A DNA stretch of 37,696 bases from Desulfonatronospira sp. (GTDB lineage Bacteria > Desulfobacterota > Desulfovibrionia > Desulfovibrionales > Desulfonatronovibrionaceae). Both the position numbers and the translations under genes were made by a program. Below are positions 17,151 through 25,498 of the stretch, one piece after another. How positions within the stretch are numbered: the stretch's first letter is position 1; the number at the start of each line of letters is the position of its first letter. Below the pieces are notes generated by a model. The model was not told the DNA's origin. It made no database searches and saw only the letters and a program-made list of their open reading frames with translations. The stretch is taken from positions 80,539 to 118,234 of the forward strand of contig SLDX01000001.1 of the NCBI GenBank assembly GCA_007125075.1, written 5' to 3'.

Positions 17151-17990
17151 TTACAGATCCTGAATTTTTCCCAGGTTATCGGGATCAACGCCGAGCATGG
17201 TGATGCCATGCTGATCAGCAAGTTCAACAGACTTGTCCTTGTCAAACAAAAGGCTTGAGCCAGCCTCAAAAGCCAGACACGTCACCCCTGAGCGGACCAT
17301 GACCTTGACTGTCTGCAGCCCCATGGCAGGCAGATCTATGCGTCTGTCCTGGCCGGGTTTTAAGATTTTGACCACGGTCAGGTTGTTTCCGGATAAACGG
17401 CCTGCACGCAAAATCGTCTCATCAGTACCCTCGATTGCTTCAACAGCAATAACAGCACGCTCCTTGACCACCATGCACTGGCCGATATCCAGTCTGCCGA
17501 TCTGCTTGATAAGTGGCCAGGCAAAAAGTATATCGGCTTTTTCTGCTGCTGATGGCCTGCGTCTGGTAAGAAGACCTTCCGGGGAGATCAACTCAGGCAC
17601 GAAATCAATGGCCGAAACGACATCAAAACCTTCATTGGTCAGTTCATCAGCGACAGCGGTGAGCAGTGCGTTGTCATTGCGGCTGCGCAGATTGACCAGA
17701 AATTTTATGGCCCTGAAGTCCGGACGAAGGTTAAAGGCCCTGGGCTTGTTGATTGGACCGGCGAAAACAACTTTTTCTGCTTTGACCTGGTGAAGAAACT
17801 GGATCAGTTTGCCCAGTTGACCCAGATTCAGCCAGGCAATCTGGTCGGCCACCGAGCCCATTTCGGAGATGGTTTCATTCACGAATGCGGCAGCGGCAAC
17901 ATGGTATCCAAGCTTTTTGGCGCTTCTGGTCACCTGCAGAGGAAAACTGCCTCCTCCGGCAATAAGCCCCAGAGTTTTATCTCTGGTCAT
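17151..17990 (-). CDS. lpxI: UDP-2,3-diacylglucosamine pyrophosphatase LpxI
   Basis: Hydrolyses UDP-2,3-diacylglucosamine to lipid X, the fourth step of lipid A synthesis, replacing LpxH. I start it at ATG 17990 (MTRDKTLGLIAGGG, 279 aa), which overlaps lpxA by 14 bp; the track start at 18014 is a TTG. The N-terminal Rossmann-like domain has GLIAGGGSFPLQVTRSAKKLGYH and WLNLGQLGKLIQFLHQVKAEKVVFAGPINKPR. The C-terminal catalytic domain has the LpxI hallmark RRIDLPAMGLQTVKVM (its Asp matches the catalytic/metal residue region) and AFEAGSSLLFDKDKSVELA. It is last in the envelope operon and convergent with the radical-SAM gene. Confidence 0.94.
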   Translation of the reverse strand: MTRDKTLGLIAGGGSFPLQVTRSAKKLGYHVAAAAFVNETISEMGSVADQIAWLNLGQLGKLIQFLHQVKAEKVVFAGPINKPRAFNLRPDFRAIKFLVNLRSRNDNALLTAVADELTNEGFDVVSAIDFVPELISPEGLLTRRRPSAAEKADILFAWPLIKQIGRLDIGQCMVVKERAVIAVEAIEGTDETILRAGRLSGNNLTVVKILKPGQDRRIDLPAMGLQTVKVMVRSGVTCLAFEAGSSLLFDKDKSVELADQHGITMLGVDPDNLGKIQDL

Positions 17991-18792
17991 AGGCTTCTGC
18001 GGGAGAGCGCTCAAGAGTGATTACTCCCCTGGTGCTTGATTTGAGAAATGAGATAAGCCTGGAAACAAGCTGATATCCGGAAAATTCATTCTCAACCTTT
18101 TCCAGAGCCTGCTCCCGGCTCAGGCCAGATTTCCAGATCAGGTGAAAAACCTTTTTCAAGGCAAGAATTTCTTCTCTGGCAAAACCTGCTCTGCGCAAAC
18201 CAATGAGATTGGGCCCATAAAGCTTGGCTCTTTCTCCAGCAGCCAGCATAAAGGGGGGAACGTCCTGCGCAATTCCGCTTTTGCCCCCGATAAATGAGTA
18301 CTCACCCACACGCACGAATTGATGCACAGCGCAAAGCCCTCCAATGACAGCCTTGTGTCCGAGATGGACATGTCCGCCAAGAGTCGCGCCATTGGCCATA
18401 ATTACTCCGTCCTCCAGGCAGCAGTCATGTGCCACGTGGGCATAGGCCATCAAGAAGCAATCCGAACCGATACTGGTCACTCCTCTGCCTGCGGGTGTTC
18501 CCCGGTTCAAAGTAGTGTATTCCCGGATTTTATTGTTATTCCCGATTTTCAGCCAGGTCTCCTCGCCTCTGTACTTGATGTCCTGAGGTCCTTCACCCAG
18601 GCAGGCGTAGGAATAAACATGATTATTCCGGCCCAGGCTGGTAAATTTCTTGATCTGGGCGAAGGCGTCCACACGGGTGCCGGCCCCAAGGCTGGCATAT
18701 TCCTCTACGATCACATAAGGACCTATGACTACGTCGGGACCCAGATCACTGCCCGGATGAACAATGGCTGTGGGGTGTATCTCCTGGTTCAC
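17977..18792 (-). CDS. lpxA: UDP-N-acetylglucosamine acyltransferase
   Basis: First step of lipid A synthesis: transfer of an R-3-hydroxyacyl chain from ACP to the 3-OH of UDP-GlcNAc. 271 aa, of normal length. The GTG start (VNQEIHPTAIV) overlaps the fabZ stop as GTGA. The left-handed beta-helix hexapeptide repeats run through most of the protein (IHPTAIVHPGSDLGPDVVIGP, TSIGSDCFLMAYAHVAHDC); the catalytic His is in AYAHVAHDC. The C-terminal helical domain starts at RAKLYGPNLIGLRRAGF. Both neighbours, fabZ and lpxI, act in the same supply route. Confidence 0.97.
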   Translation of the reverse strand: MNQEIHPTAIVHPGSDLGPDVVIGPYVIVEEYASLGAGTRVDAFAQIKKFTSLGRNNHVYSYACLGEGPQDIKYRGEETWLKIGNNNKIREYTTLNRGTPAGRGVTSIGSDCFLMAYAHVAHDCCLEDGVIMANGATLGGHVHLGHKAVIGGLCAVHQFVRVGEYSFIGGKSGIAQDVPPFMLAAGERAKLYGPNLIGLRRAGFAREEILALKKVFHLIWKSGLSREQALEKVENEFSGYQLVSRLISFLKSSTRGVITLERSPAEAYDQR

Positions 18793-19256
18793 TTTGAGTC
18801 TTCCCTGTTTACTAGAGTGGCGGAAAAGACCCCTTCCGCCACCATTTTATCATTTACCATCGCCTGTCCGTTCATTCGCCACAAATTAAGTCTGTGACGT
18901 TCATAAACGATGTGCAGGTGCAGCTGGTCTCCGGGAAATACCGGCTTGCGGAAACGCACCTTGTCCACTCCAGTGAACAGAAATATCTTATCCTGTTTAT
19001 GCGCCGGGATACTTTTAACCACCAGGATTCCACCGGCCTGAGCCAGTGATTCCAGGATGAGCACTCCGGGCATGACCGGATATCCTGGAAAGTGCCCCTG
19101 AAAAAAGGGCTCGTTGATGCTTACATTTTTCAGGGCCCGCAAATACTTGAAAGGTTCAAGCTCCAGCACTTTGTCCACCAGCAAAAAAGGATAGCGATGA
19201 GGAAGCAGTTCCAGGATATCCCTGCTGATTATCTGGCCATTGGAAGAAGTACTCAC
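18789..19256 (-). CDS. fabZ: 3-hydroxyacyl-ACP dehydratase
   Basis: 155 aa hot-dog-fold dehydratase that removes water from 3-hydroxyacyl-ACP in fatty acid synthesis, competing with LpxA and LpxD for the same substrate. Motifs are ILELLPHRYPFLLVDKV, FFQGHFPGYPVMPGVLILES (catalytic His and Glu) and GVDKVRFRKPVFPGDQL. The GTG start lies in a GTGA overlap with the lpxD stop and its own stop is in a GTGA overlap with lpxA, so the three are translationally coupled. This keeps dehydratase and acyltransferase levels tied together. Confidence 0.97.
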   Translation of the reverse strand: MSTSSNGQIISRDILELLPHRYPFLLVDKVLELEPFKYLRALKNVSINEPFFQGHFPGYPVMPGVLILESLAQAGGILVVKSIPAHKQDKIFLFTGVDKVRFRKPVFPGDQLHLHIVYERHRLNLWRMNGQAMVNDKMVAEGVFSATLVNREDSK

Positions 19257-20284
19257 AGGTCCTCTCCTTGCTTTGATTGTATCAAGATCTGGATTTCTTT
19301 TTCCAGCTTCTTGAGCCTTTTGTACATTTGCGGCAGTTTAGGCAAAAGTACGGCGTTGCGAAGAAAAAGGGAATGCTCCACGGCCGGAATGCCGCCGACA
19401 TCAGTGTTGGGCGGCAAGGACTTGCCTAAGCCTGATTTGGCGGCAACACGGCAATTGTCCTCTATGTTCAGATGTCCGGCTATACCCGCCTGCCCCCCGA
19501 GAATAACATTCCGGCCGAGTTTTGTGCTCCCGGATATGCCTACCTGGGCCACAAGCACGCAGTTTTCGTCTATCTGCACATTGTGAGCCACCTGAACCAG
19601 ATTGTCGATTTTGGTTCCCCGGCCGATCCTGGTCTCTCCCAGGGTGGCGCGATCGATTGTGGTGCAGGCTCCGACTTCCACATCATCCTCAATGACCACC
19701 CTGCCCAGTTGAGGAATCTTGATCCGCTTCTGTCCGTCTTGCACAAAACCGAAACCGTCACTACCTATGACCGCCCCGCTATGGATCACAGCCCTGTCCC
19801 CGACAACGCATCCCGCCATGATGCTTGCCTGGGGATAGATAACGCAGTCTCTGCCAAGCTGGACGTGCTCACCGATATAGACATGGGGAAAGATACGGCA
19901 GCCGGATTCGATCCTGGCTTTTTCTCCGATAAAGACCATGGGATGGATAACAGCAGTAGGGTCTACTTCAGCTGACGGATGAATGAAGGCCTGATCCATG
20001 CGGCTCTGTTCCAGTCCCTGTGGCCGGGCAAAGCTGTGCATCGCCCTGGCAAAATCAAGATAAGGATTGTTGCTGATCAGGTATCTCCGGACACTGCCTG
20101 CATCTGCCGGAGCCAATATCACAGCTCCTGCTTTTGTGGTCTTCAGCAGTTCTCGGTACTTGGGTGAATCCAGAAAGGACAGTTCTTCCGGGCCTGCTTT
20201 ATCCAGCGTGTTGACTCCTGAGATTAAGAAATCTTCTCCTGTGTATTCTAATCCCAATTCAGCAGCCAGCTGTGAAAGCCACAT
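19253..20284 (-). CDS. lpxD: UDP-3-O-(3-hydroxyacyl)glucosamine N-acyltransferase
   Basis: Adds the second hydroxyacyl chain, at the 2-amine, in lipid A synthesis. 343 aa; ATG 20284 follows AAGGGGAAAA. The N-terminal uridine-binding domain (about 1-100) is followed by hexapeptide repeats (IHPSAEVDPTAVIHPMVFIG, AVIHSGAVIGSDGFGFVQDG) with the catalytic His in NLVQVAHNVQIDENC. The C-terminal helix ending KKLEKEIQILIQSKQGEDL fits the family. It is separated from skp by 10 bp. Confidence 0.96.
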   Translation of the reverse strand: MWLSQLAAELGLEYTGEDFLISGVNTLDKAGPEELSFLDSPKYRELLKTTKAGAVILAPADAGSVRRYLISNNPYLDFARAMHSFARPQGLEQSRMDQAFIHPSAEVDPTAVIHPMVFIGEKARIESGCRIFPHVYIGEHVQLGRDCVIYPQASIMAGCVVGDRAVIHSGAVIGSDGFGFVQDGQKRIKIPQLGRVVIEDDVEVGACTTIDRATLGETRIGRGTKIDNLVQVAHNVQIDENCVLVAQVGISGSTKLGRNVILGGQAGIAGHLNIEDNCRVAAKSGLGKSLPPNTDVGGIPAVEHSLFLRNAVLLPKLPQMYKRLKKLEKEIQILIQSKQGEDL

Positions 20285-20294
20285 CTTTTTCCCC

Positions 20295-20819
20295 TTAATT
20301 ATTTCCGGCTTCCCATGCCTTGTTTACTTCCTCAATAATTTCTCCGGTAATGTTGATGCCTTCCCTGGCAAAGATGAGTCCGCTGCCTTGAGCATCAAAG
20401 ATCATGTCGAAATCATTTTCTGCTGCATAATTGTTGATTATTTCAAAGAGCAAATCAATGATCGGTTCGGACAATTCCTCTTCTTTTTGCTGCATCTGAA
20501 TCTGGTAGGATTGATATTTCTGCTGAAACTGCTGCATTTTCTGTCTCAGTTCGGTCTCCATATCCTGCTGGGCCTCCTGACTCAGGACCATGCTCTGTTT
20601 CTGCAGTTCCTGGCGCAACTGTTCCACTTTTGATCTTTCCTGCTCCAGATCCTCACGCATGTCTTCAAAGTCAAGAGTGAGCTGTCCCAGAGCCTGCCTG
20701 CCCGGTTCAGAGGTTTCCAGGACCCGCTGGACTTCAATGATGCCAAGCTTGCTGCCGGCCACGGCCGTTCCGGGAATAAGCAAAAGGATAAGAATAAAAA
20801 AAGCAATTTTGATTTTCAT
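20295..20819 (-). CDS. skp: Periplasmic chaperone Skp/OmpH
   Basis: 174 aa. Signal peptide MKIKIAFFILILLLIPGTAVAG, then GIIEVQRVLETSEPGRQAL, typical of OmpH. The middle (about residues 45-125) is a long charged, Gln-rich coiled coil (DMREDLEQERSKVEQLRQEL), which forms the tentacles that hold unfolded outer-membrane proteins. The C-terminus (NNYAAENDFDMIFDAQGSGLIFA) returns to the beta core. ATG 20819 has AAGGAGT upstream. It lies between bamA and lpxD, the standard place for this gene. The long Gln-rich coiled coil matches the E. coli tentacle design. Confidence 0.95.
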   Translation of the reverse strand: MKIKIAFFILILLLIPGTAVAGSKLGIIEVQRVLETSEPGRQALGQLTLDFEDMREDLEQERSKVEQLRQELQKQSMVLSQEAQQDMETELRQKMQQFQQKYQSYQIQMQQKEEELSEPIIDLLFEIINNYAAENDFDMIFDAQGSGLIFAREGINITGEIIEEVNKAWEAGNN

Positions 20820-20930
20820 GGCTGAATACTCCTTTAGAATTGATTTTATAGGCTACGCCGTCCCAAAGGCATGAACTCCTTTGGGAAATGTAATTATAAT
20901 AAATACATAACGGCACTCTATTCAAAATAT

Positions 20931-23606
20931 TTAAAACTCGGCCCCCACACTGAACTCGATCTGGCTGCGGTCGCTGTCTTCAAGATCATCCAGAGCATAC
21001 CCCCATTCCACGCGAAGCGGTCCTATCGGAGAGTACCAGCGAATCCCCGCGCCGACGCTTTTGAACAGATCCAGATCCATGCTTTCTCCGATATCCCATA
21101 CGTTTCCGGCGTCAAAGAAAACAACTCCCATTATGCCCAGATCCCTGTTGATGGGATGGATCAGTTCAAGATTGGTGAAAAAATGTTTGTCTCCGCCTTT
21201 TACTTCTCCATCGTCGAATCTGGGGGCCAGTTTGCGCGCGGCATATCCGCGCACTGTATTGATGCCGCCCAGCCTGAACAGTTCAAAGTTGGGAATGTCC
21301 TCGTCAGTGTTGGGCATAATGTATCCGGCCTGCGCTCTTAAGCGAAAAACGGCGTCCCCGATCAGGGGGCGATAATTATCCGTATTGAAGATATATTTGA
21401 TGAAATTGTCATCGCCCTGAATTATCCCCCCGGCATATTCAATGGAGAGCGTGTTTCTGGTTCCTCTGGTGGGATTGATCCGTCTGTCCCTGGTGTCTCG
21501 AACAGCAGCCGCATATAATGCACTTGACCAGTTTTCCCCTTCCAGTTCCCGGATATCGGGGTGAGCGTCGTCATCAACATTATTGATGGTATATTGGTCC
21601 AAGCGGTAGCTCCAAAAGAGCCTGGTATACTCGCCCAGCGAATATGCGAAGCGAAGCCTCCCGCCCCTGGTTTCCTTGTCAAAGGTAAAAAAATCTTCAT
21701 CAATCCAGTACAGATCTGTGCCCATGCCCAGATCGCTGTCCCGGAAGCTTGGATTCCAGAAGCTTAAATCGAAGCGGATTATTCTGGCGCCGAAGCTGCC
21801 TCTGAATCCCAGATCGTACCCTTTGCCGAAAAGATTTCTCTGTTCGACCATACCGGTAAAAAAGATGCGGTCAAACGACGAGTAACCGGCCCCTGCAGAG
21901 AGCATTCCTGTAGGCTTTTCATGAACCTGCACCACCAGATCCATGATATTTTCATGTTCCGTAGGCACCGGCTGGATATCCACCTCCTCGAAAAAATCAA
22001 GGCGATGCAGGCGCTGGCTGGATCTTCGCAGATCGGAAATACTGAAGAGATCACCGTCCGTCAGGCGCATTTCCCGGCGTATGACATTATCCCTGGTACT
22101 GACGTTGCCCTCGATGAGCACCCGTCCAATAAAAATTCTATCTCCTTTGTCCAGGTTGTAAACTACGTGAACAATTCTTTCCTGTTCATCCACATGCATG
22201 TCTACATCAGCATCAGCAAAGGCATAGCCGTGGTCGGCATAGAAATCAGCCAGCTTCTGGGTGTCTTCATGCATGACCGAACGGTTGAAGTATTCATTAT
22301 CCCTGCCCAGATCGTCCAGAGAGGTGATATCCATGAGCTCTTCCTTGCTCACCAGAAGGTCGCCTCTGAAATCCACATCTCCTATTTTATACCTTTCGCC
22401 CTCTTGCACATGAAAGGTCAGGTATATTCCGTCTTCTTCGTAGTCCACTTCCGGATGGCCCACACGGGCATCAATATAGCCCTTGTCCGCATAAAAGGCT
22501 TCAATGGCGGCCACATCCCGGTCCAAAAGCTCTTCTCTGAGTATGCCTCTGCCTGTCAGCCAGGAAAAGATACCCCTTTTTTTCAGGGCCATTTCTCTGC
22601 GCAGAGTGCGCTCGCTTACTTCCTGAGTTCCTTCGATGCTTATGTCCTGGATAAATAAGCGCCTGCCTTCATCAATTATGATGTTCAAATTGGCCTGCCG
22701 TTCATCAATTTCGGCGACCTCATAGGAAACAGTAGCGTTATAGTAGCCTTTCTCCCGGTAAAGTGCACGGATACGGCTCAGATCTTCACTGGCTATCCTG
22801 GGATTGACCACAGATCCGGTCCTGGTGGTCAGCACTTCGCGGATATCTCTTTCCCTGATTCTGTCATCTCCGGATATGTTGATGTTTCTGATCAGGGGCC
22901 TTTCCTCCACAATGAAGGTAATCTCTCTGCCCTGCGGTGTTGATTCCACCTGCAGCTGTACATCTTCGAAATAGCCCAGATCAAAAATGCGTCTAATTTC
23001 CTGGTTCAATATGTCGACATCGTACATATCGCCTTCCTGAACCTGCAGACGGAGTAAAACCACATCCGGATCCAGTATATCCGTGCCCTGGACTTCAATG
23101 GAAGCAATCCGTTCCTCGCGCAGGAGTTCCTGATAGATTTTTTCTCCAAGTTCCTCCACAGCAGGAAGAATATTGATAATCCCTTCCCTGACGATGTAGA
23201 AGGGCACGGTGTCTCTTTCGCCGTACCCGTCAACAAGACGGACATCCATGCTGATAAATTCGTCAACCATGTTGAATGTCCCGTAAACGGCATAGCGTCC
23301 ATCTCCCAAAAGGACCAGCCTCCTTGCTCTCTGAGTGTCCAGGTAGGTTATCTCCTCTCTTGCGATCAGGGTCTGGCCCAGTTCAGGATCGATCAGATCC
23401 AGTCCTTTTTCTCTTAAGATATTGGTGAGCATGGTCGGCAGTCCGATTTCAAGATACTCAAGATCAGGTGGGGCGTTGATTTCAAAAGGCAGCACAAGAA
23501 TTTTCTGTTCCCGGGCATGACCTGGAGCAGCCAGGATAAATATCATGCACACGGTCCACAGGACTAATGTCGGCAAGGTTGCCATGGATTTAATGCTTCT
23601 GTTCAT
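20931..23606 (-). CDS. bamA: Outer-membrane protein assembly factor BamA with N-terminal extension
   Basis: 891 aa, longer than the approximately 810 aa of E. coli BamA. Signal peptide ending GHARE, then an extra domain at about 33-165 (ILVLPFEINAPPDLEYLEIGL, GRYAVYGTFNMVDEFISMDV) that resembles a TolB-N/LpoB-type fold. POTRA repeats follow from about 168 (IASIEVQGTDI, IRNINISGDDRIRERDIRE, FIQDISIEGTQEVSERTLRR, YKIGDVDFRGDLLVSKEEL, FIGRVLIEGNVSTRDNVIRR), which is five. The barrel starts near 565 (GMLSAGAGYSSFD), contains the TVRGY motif (about 782) and ends in aromatic F (EFSVGAEF). It inserts beta-barrel proteins in the outer membrane. The ATG overlaps the lolD stop by 17 bp; ribosome site GGCAGG. 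Confidence 0.96.
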   Translation of the reverse strand: MNRSIKSMATLPTLVLWTVCMIFILAAPGHAREQKILVLPFEINAPPDLEYLEIGLPTMLTNILREKGLDLIDPELGQTLIAREEITYLDTQRARRLVLLGDGRYAVYGTFNMVDEFISMDVRLVDGYGERDTVPFYIVREGIINILPAVEELGEKIYQELLREERIASIEVQGTDILDPDVVLLRLQVQEGDMYDVDILNQEIRRIFDLGYFEDVQLQVESTPQGREITFIVEERPLIRNINISGDDRIRERDIREVLTTRTGSVVNPRIASEDLSRIRALYREKGYYNATVSYEVAEIDERQANLNIIIDEGRRLFIQDISIEGTQEVSERTLRREMALKKRGIFSWLTGRGILREELLDRDVAAIEAFYADKGYIDARVGHPEVDYEEDGIYLTFHVQEGERYKIGDVDFRGDLLVSKEELMDITSLDDLGRDNEYFNRSVMHEDTQKLADFYADHGYAFADADVDMHVDEQERIVHVVYNLDKGDRIFIGRVLIEGNVSTRDNVIRREMRLTDGDLFSISDLRRSSQRLHRLDFFEEVDIQPVPTEHENIMDLVVQVHEKPTGMLSAGAGYSSFDRIFFTGMVEQRNLFGKGYDLGFRGSFGARIIRFDLSFWNPSFRDSDLGMGTDLYWIDEDFFTFDKETRGGRLRFAYSLGEYTRLFWSYRLDQYTINNVDDDAHPDIRELEGENWSSALYAAAVRDTRDRRINPTRGTRNTLSIEYAGGIIQGDDNFIKYIFNTDNYRPLIGDAVFRLRAQAGYIMPNTDEDIPNFELFRLGGINTVRGYAARKLAPRFDDGEVKGGDKHFFTNLELIHPINRDLGIMGVVFFDAGNVWDIGESMDLDLFKSVGAGIRWYSPIGPLRVEWGYALDDLEDSDRSQIEFSVGAEF

Positions 23607-24276
23607 ACAAGCCGCCTGCCTTAAGTTCGTAATTGATACTCATGCGCGAAGCCAGTTCCAGATTATGAGTCACGATCACCAGAGTCATGTTCAGTTCCCG
23701 GTTTAAGTGCAGAAGAAGTTCACCGACTTCCCGGCTTTTAGCCTGATCCAGATTGCCGGTGGGCTCATCTGCCAGAAGGACTCTGGGCCTGGAGAGGATT
23801 GCCCGGGCCAGGGCCGTCCGCTGGCTTTCCCCTCCGGAAAGGGTGGTCACCTTTTGCGGGGCCTTGTCTTTAAGACCGACCTGTTCCAGAGCTTCTAAAG
23901 CCATAAAGTGGGCTTTTTTTCTGTTCATTCCACTTATGATCGCCGGCATGGCCACGTTTTCAACAGTGTTGAATTCAGACATCAGATGATGGAACTGAAA
24001 AATAAAGCCTATTTCGGAGCGTCTTAACATAGCCTTTTCCCAGGCGCTGGCAAGGGTCAGGTCCCGGCCGCAAAAAAAGACTTTTCCCCGGGTTGGATCA
24101 TCAAGTGTACCCAGGATATGCAGAAAAGTGCTTTTTCCGCAGCCTGAAGCTCCAAGAACGGCAATGGTCTGTCCCTCTTCTATGCTTAAGTCTATTCCTT
24201 CAAGGACAGTTATTGTTTCCGGTCCGGAGACAAAGGATTTGCTCAGTTTTTGAAGTCTGTACAAGCTGTTATTCAT
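23590..24276 (-). CDS. lolD: Lipoprotein-releasing ABC transporter ATPase LolD
   Basis: 228 aa ATPase of the complex that extracts lipoproteins from the inner membrane for delivery to the periplasmic carrier. Walker A is GASGCGKST (about residue 43), Q-loop IFQFHHLMSEFNTVENV, signature LSGGESQRTALARA, Walker B VLLADEPTGNLD and the switch His in VIVTHNLEL. The LMSEFNTVENV segment matches the LolD-type signature. It overlaps the lolC/E start by 8 bp, so the pair is coupled. A MacB-type ATPase is the nearest alternative but has different partners. Confidence 0.95.
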   Translation of the reverse strand: MNNSLYRLQKLSKSFVSGPETITVLEGIDLSIEEGQTIAVLGASGCGKSTFLHILGTLDDPTRGKVFFCGRDLTLASAWEKAMLRRSEIGFIFQFHHLMSEFNTVENVAMPAIISGMNRKKAHFMALEALEQVGLKDKAPQKVTTLSGGESQRTALARAILSRPRVLLADEPTGNLDQAKSREVGELLLHLNRELNMTLVIVTHNLELASRMSINYELKAGGLYEQKH

Positions 24277-25498
24277 GCTTTAAAGCCTCGGCCGGATTGA
24301 CGCTCGACGCTTTCCTGGCCGGATATATGGTGGCCAGGAAACAAAGGAGCATGGCTGCCACAGCAATGATGAGCAGATCAGAAGTATGCAGCAGTACCGG
24401 CAGGTGATCCATGAAATAAACATCTGCTGGCAACTGAATGAATCTGTAGTTTTCCAGGAGATAGCAGCCTCCAAGGCCGGTGGCGAATCCGAGCGCGGTG
24501 CCCAGTGCGCCGATCATCAGACCCAGGAGGATAAAGATATTGCGCACCATTGTTCTGGTCGTCCCCATGGACATCATGATGGCAATGTCCTTGGATTTTT
24601 CCATGACCAGCATGACCAGCGCAGTGATGATGCTGAAGGAGCCCACCAGAATTATCATGGCTAAAATTACGCCCATGGCGATTTTTTCCAGCTCCAGAGC
24701 GGCAAAGAGGTTTTCATTCATCTCCTTCCAGTTGCGCACGAAATATGGAAATCCTCCCAGCCTCTCCGCAATTCTTTCAGACATCAGGTGAGCCTGATTG
24801 ACATCCTGGATACGGACTTCCATGCCGGAAACAGCATCCCGCTGGAATCCCAGAGTGTTTTGAGCATCCGGGATGGCGATGTAGGCAAAGGAAGTGTCGT
24901 ACTCATACATTCCGGTCCTGAATATCCCCCGCACTTCAAATGTCTGGATCTTGGGAGTAAACCCGGCAGCGGAGCGCTCTCCGGACGGAGCCATGATATT
25001 CACTGTGCTGCCCGGGGAAATACTTAGTCTGGAGGCCAGTTCCTGACCTATGATTATTCCTGGAAATTCTTTGTCCTCATTCAGGTCGAGAACGGAGCCG
25101 TGAACCATCTCCCGGTCCAGATCCAGTACCCTGGTGGCGCCCCGGGGATCGATGCCGCGCATGACCACCCCTTTGACCCCGGCCGGATTACTGAGCATAA
25201 CTTCAGAGTATATGAAAGGAGTAGCTCCAAGAACTCCGGGAATCTCTTCAAGTTTCCCGGACAACAGATCGTAGTCCTCAATACTGCCGGTGTGGCTGCC
25301 GACCACAATGTGGGCGTTCAACCCCAGAATCTTGTCCCGCAGATTTTCACTGAATCCGTTCATCACGCCAAGGACAATGATCAAGGCGGCCACTCCCAGG
25401 GCTACCCCCAGAACGGAAAGAAGCGATATGACTGAAATAAAGGCCTGATGTCTTTTGGCCTTAAGATAGCGCAAAGCCACAAAAAATTCAAAACGCAT
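24269..25498 (-). CDS. lolC: Lipoprotein-releasing ABC transporter permease (LolC/LolE type)
   Basis: 409 aa with the LolC/E layout: one N-terminal transmembrane helix (VISLLSVLGVALGVAALIIVLGVMNGF), a large periplasmic MacB-PCD-like domain (about 50-265) and three C-terminal helices in an FtsX domain (ILAMIILVGSFSIITALVMLV, GLMIGALGTALGFATGLGGCYL, LLIIAVAAMLLCFLATIYPARKA). The start ATG shares one base with the lysS stop (TGATG). Only one permease gene is present, whereas E. coli uses LolC plus LolE; a homodimeric LolF-like complex or an unlinked partner is implied. LolC versus LolE identity cannot be decided here. Confidence 0.93.
   Translation of the reverse strand: MRFEFFVALRYLKAKRHQAFISVISLLSVLGVALGVAALIIVLGVMNGFSENLRDKILGLNAHIVVGSHTGSIEDYDLLSGKLEEIPGVLGATPFIYSEVMLSNPAGVKGVVMRGIDPRGATRVLDLDREMVHGSVLDLNEDKEFPGIIIGQELASRLSISPGSTVNIMAPSGERSAAGFTPKIQTFEVRGIFRTGMYEYDTSFAYIAIPDAQNTLGFQRDAVSGMEVRIQDVNQAHLMSERIAERLGGFPYFVRNWKEMNENLFAALELEKIAMGVILAMIILVGSFSIITALVMLVMEKSKDIAIMMSMGTTRTMVRNIFILLGLMIGALGTALGFATGLGGCYLLENYRFIQLPADVYFMDHLPVLLHTSDLLIIAVAAMLLCFLATIYPARKASSVNPAEALKHE

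Noticed and set aside
21921-22658. 245-aa plus-strand ORF within bamA
   Set aside because: Antisense shadow of the POTRA region.
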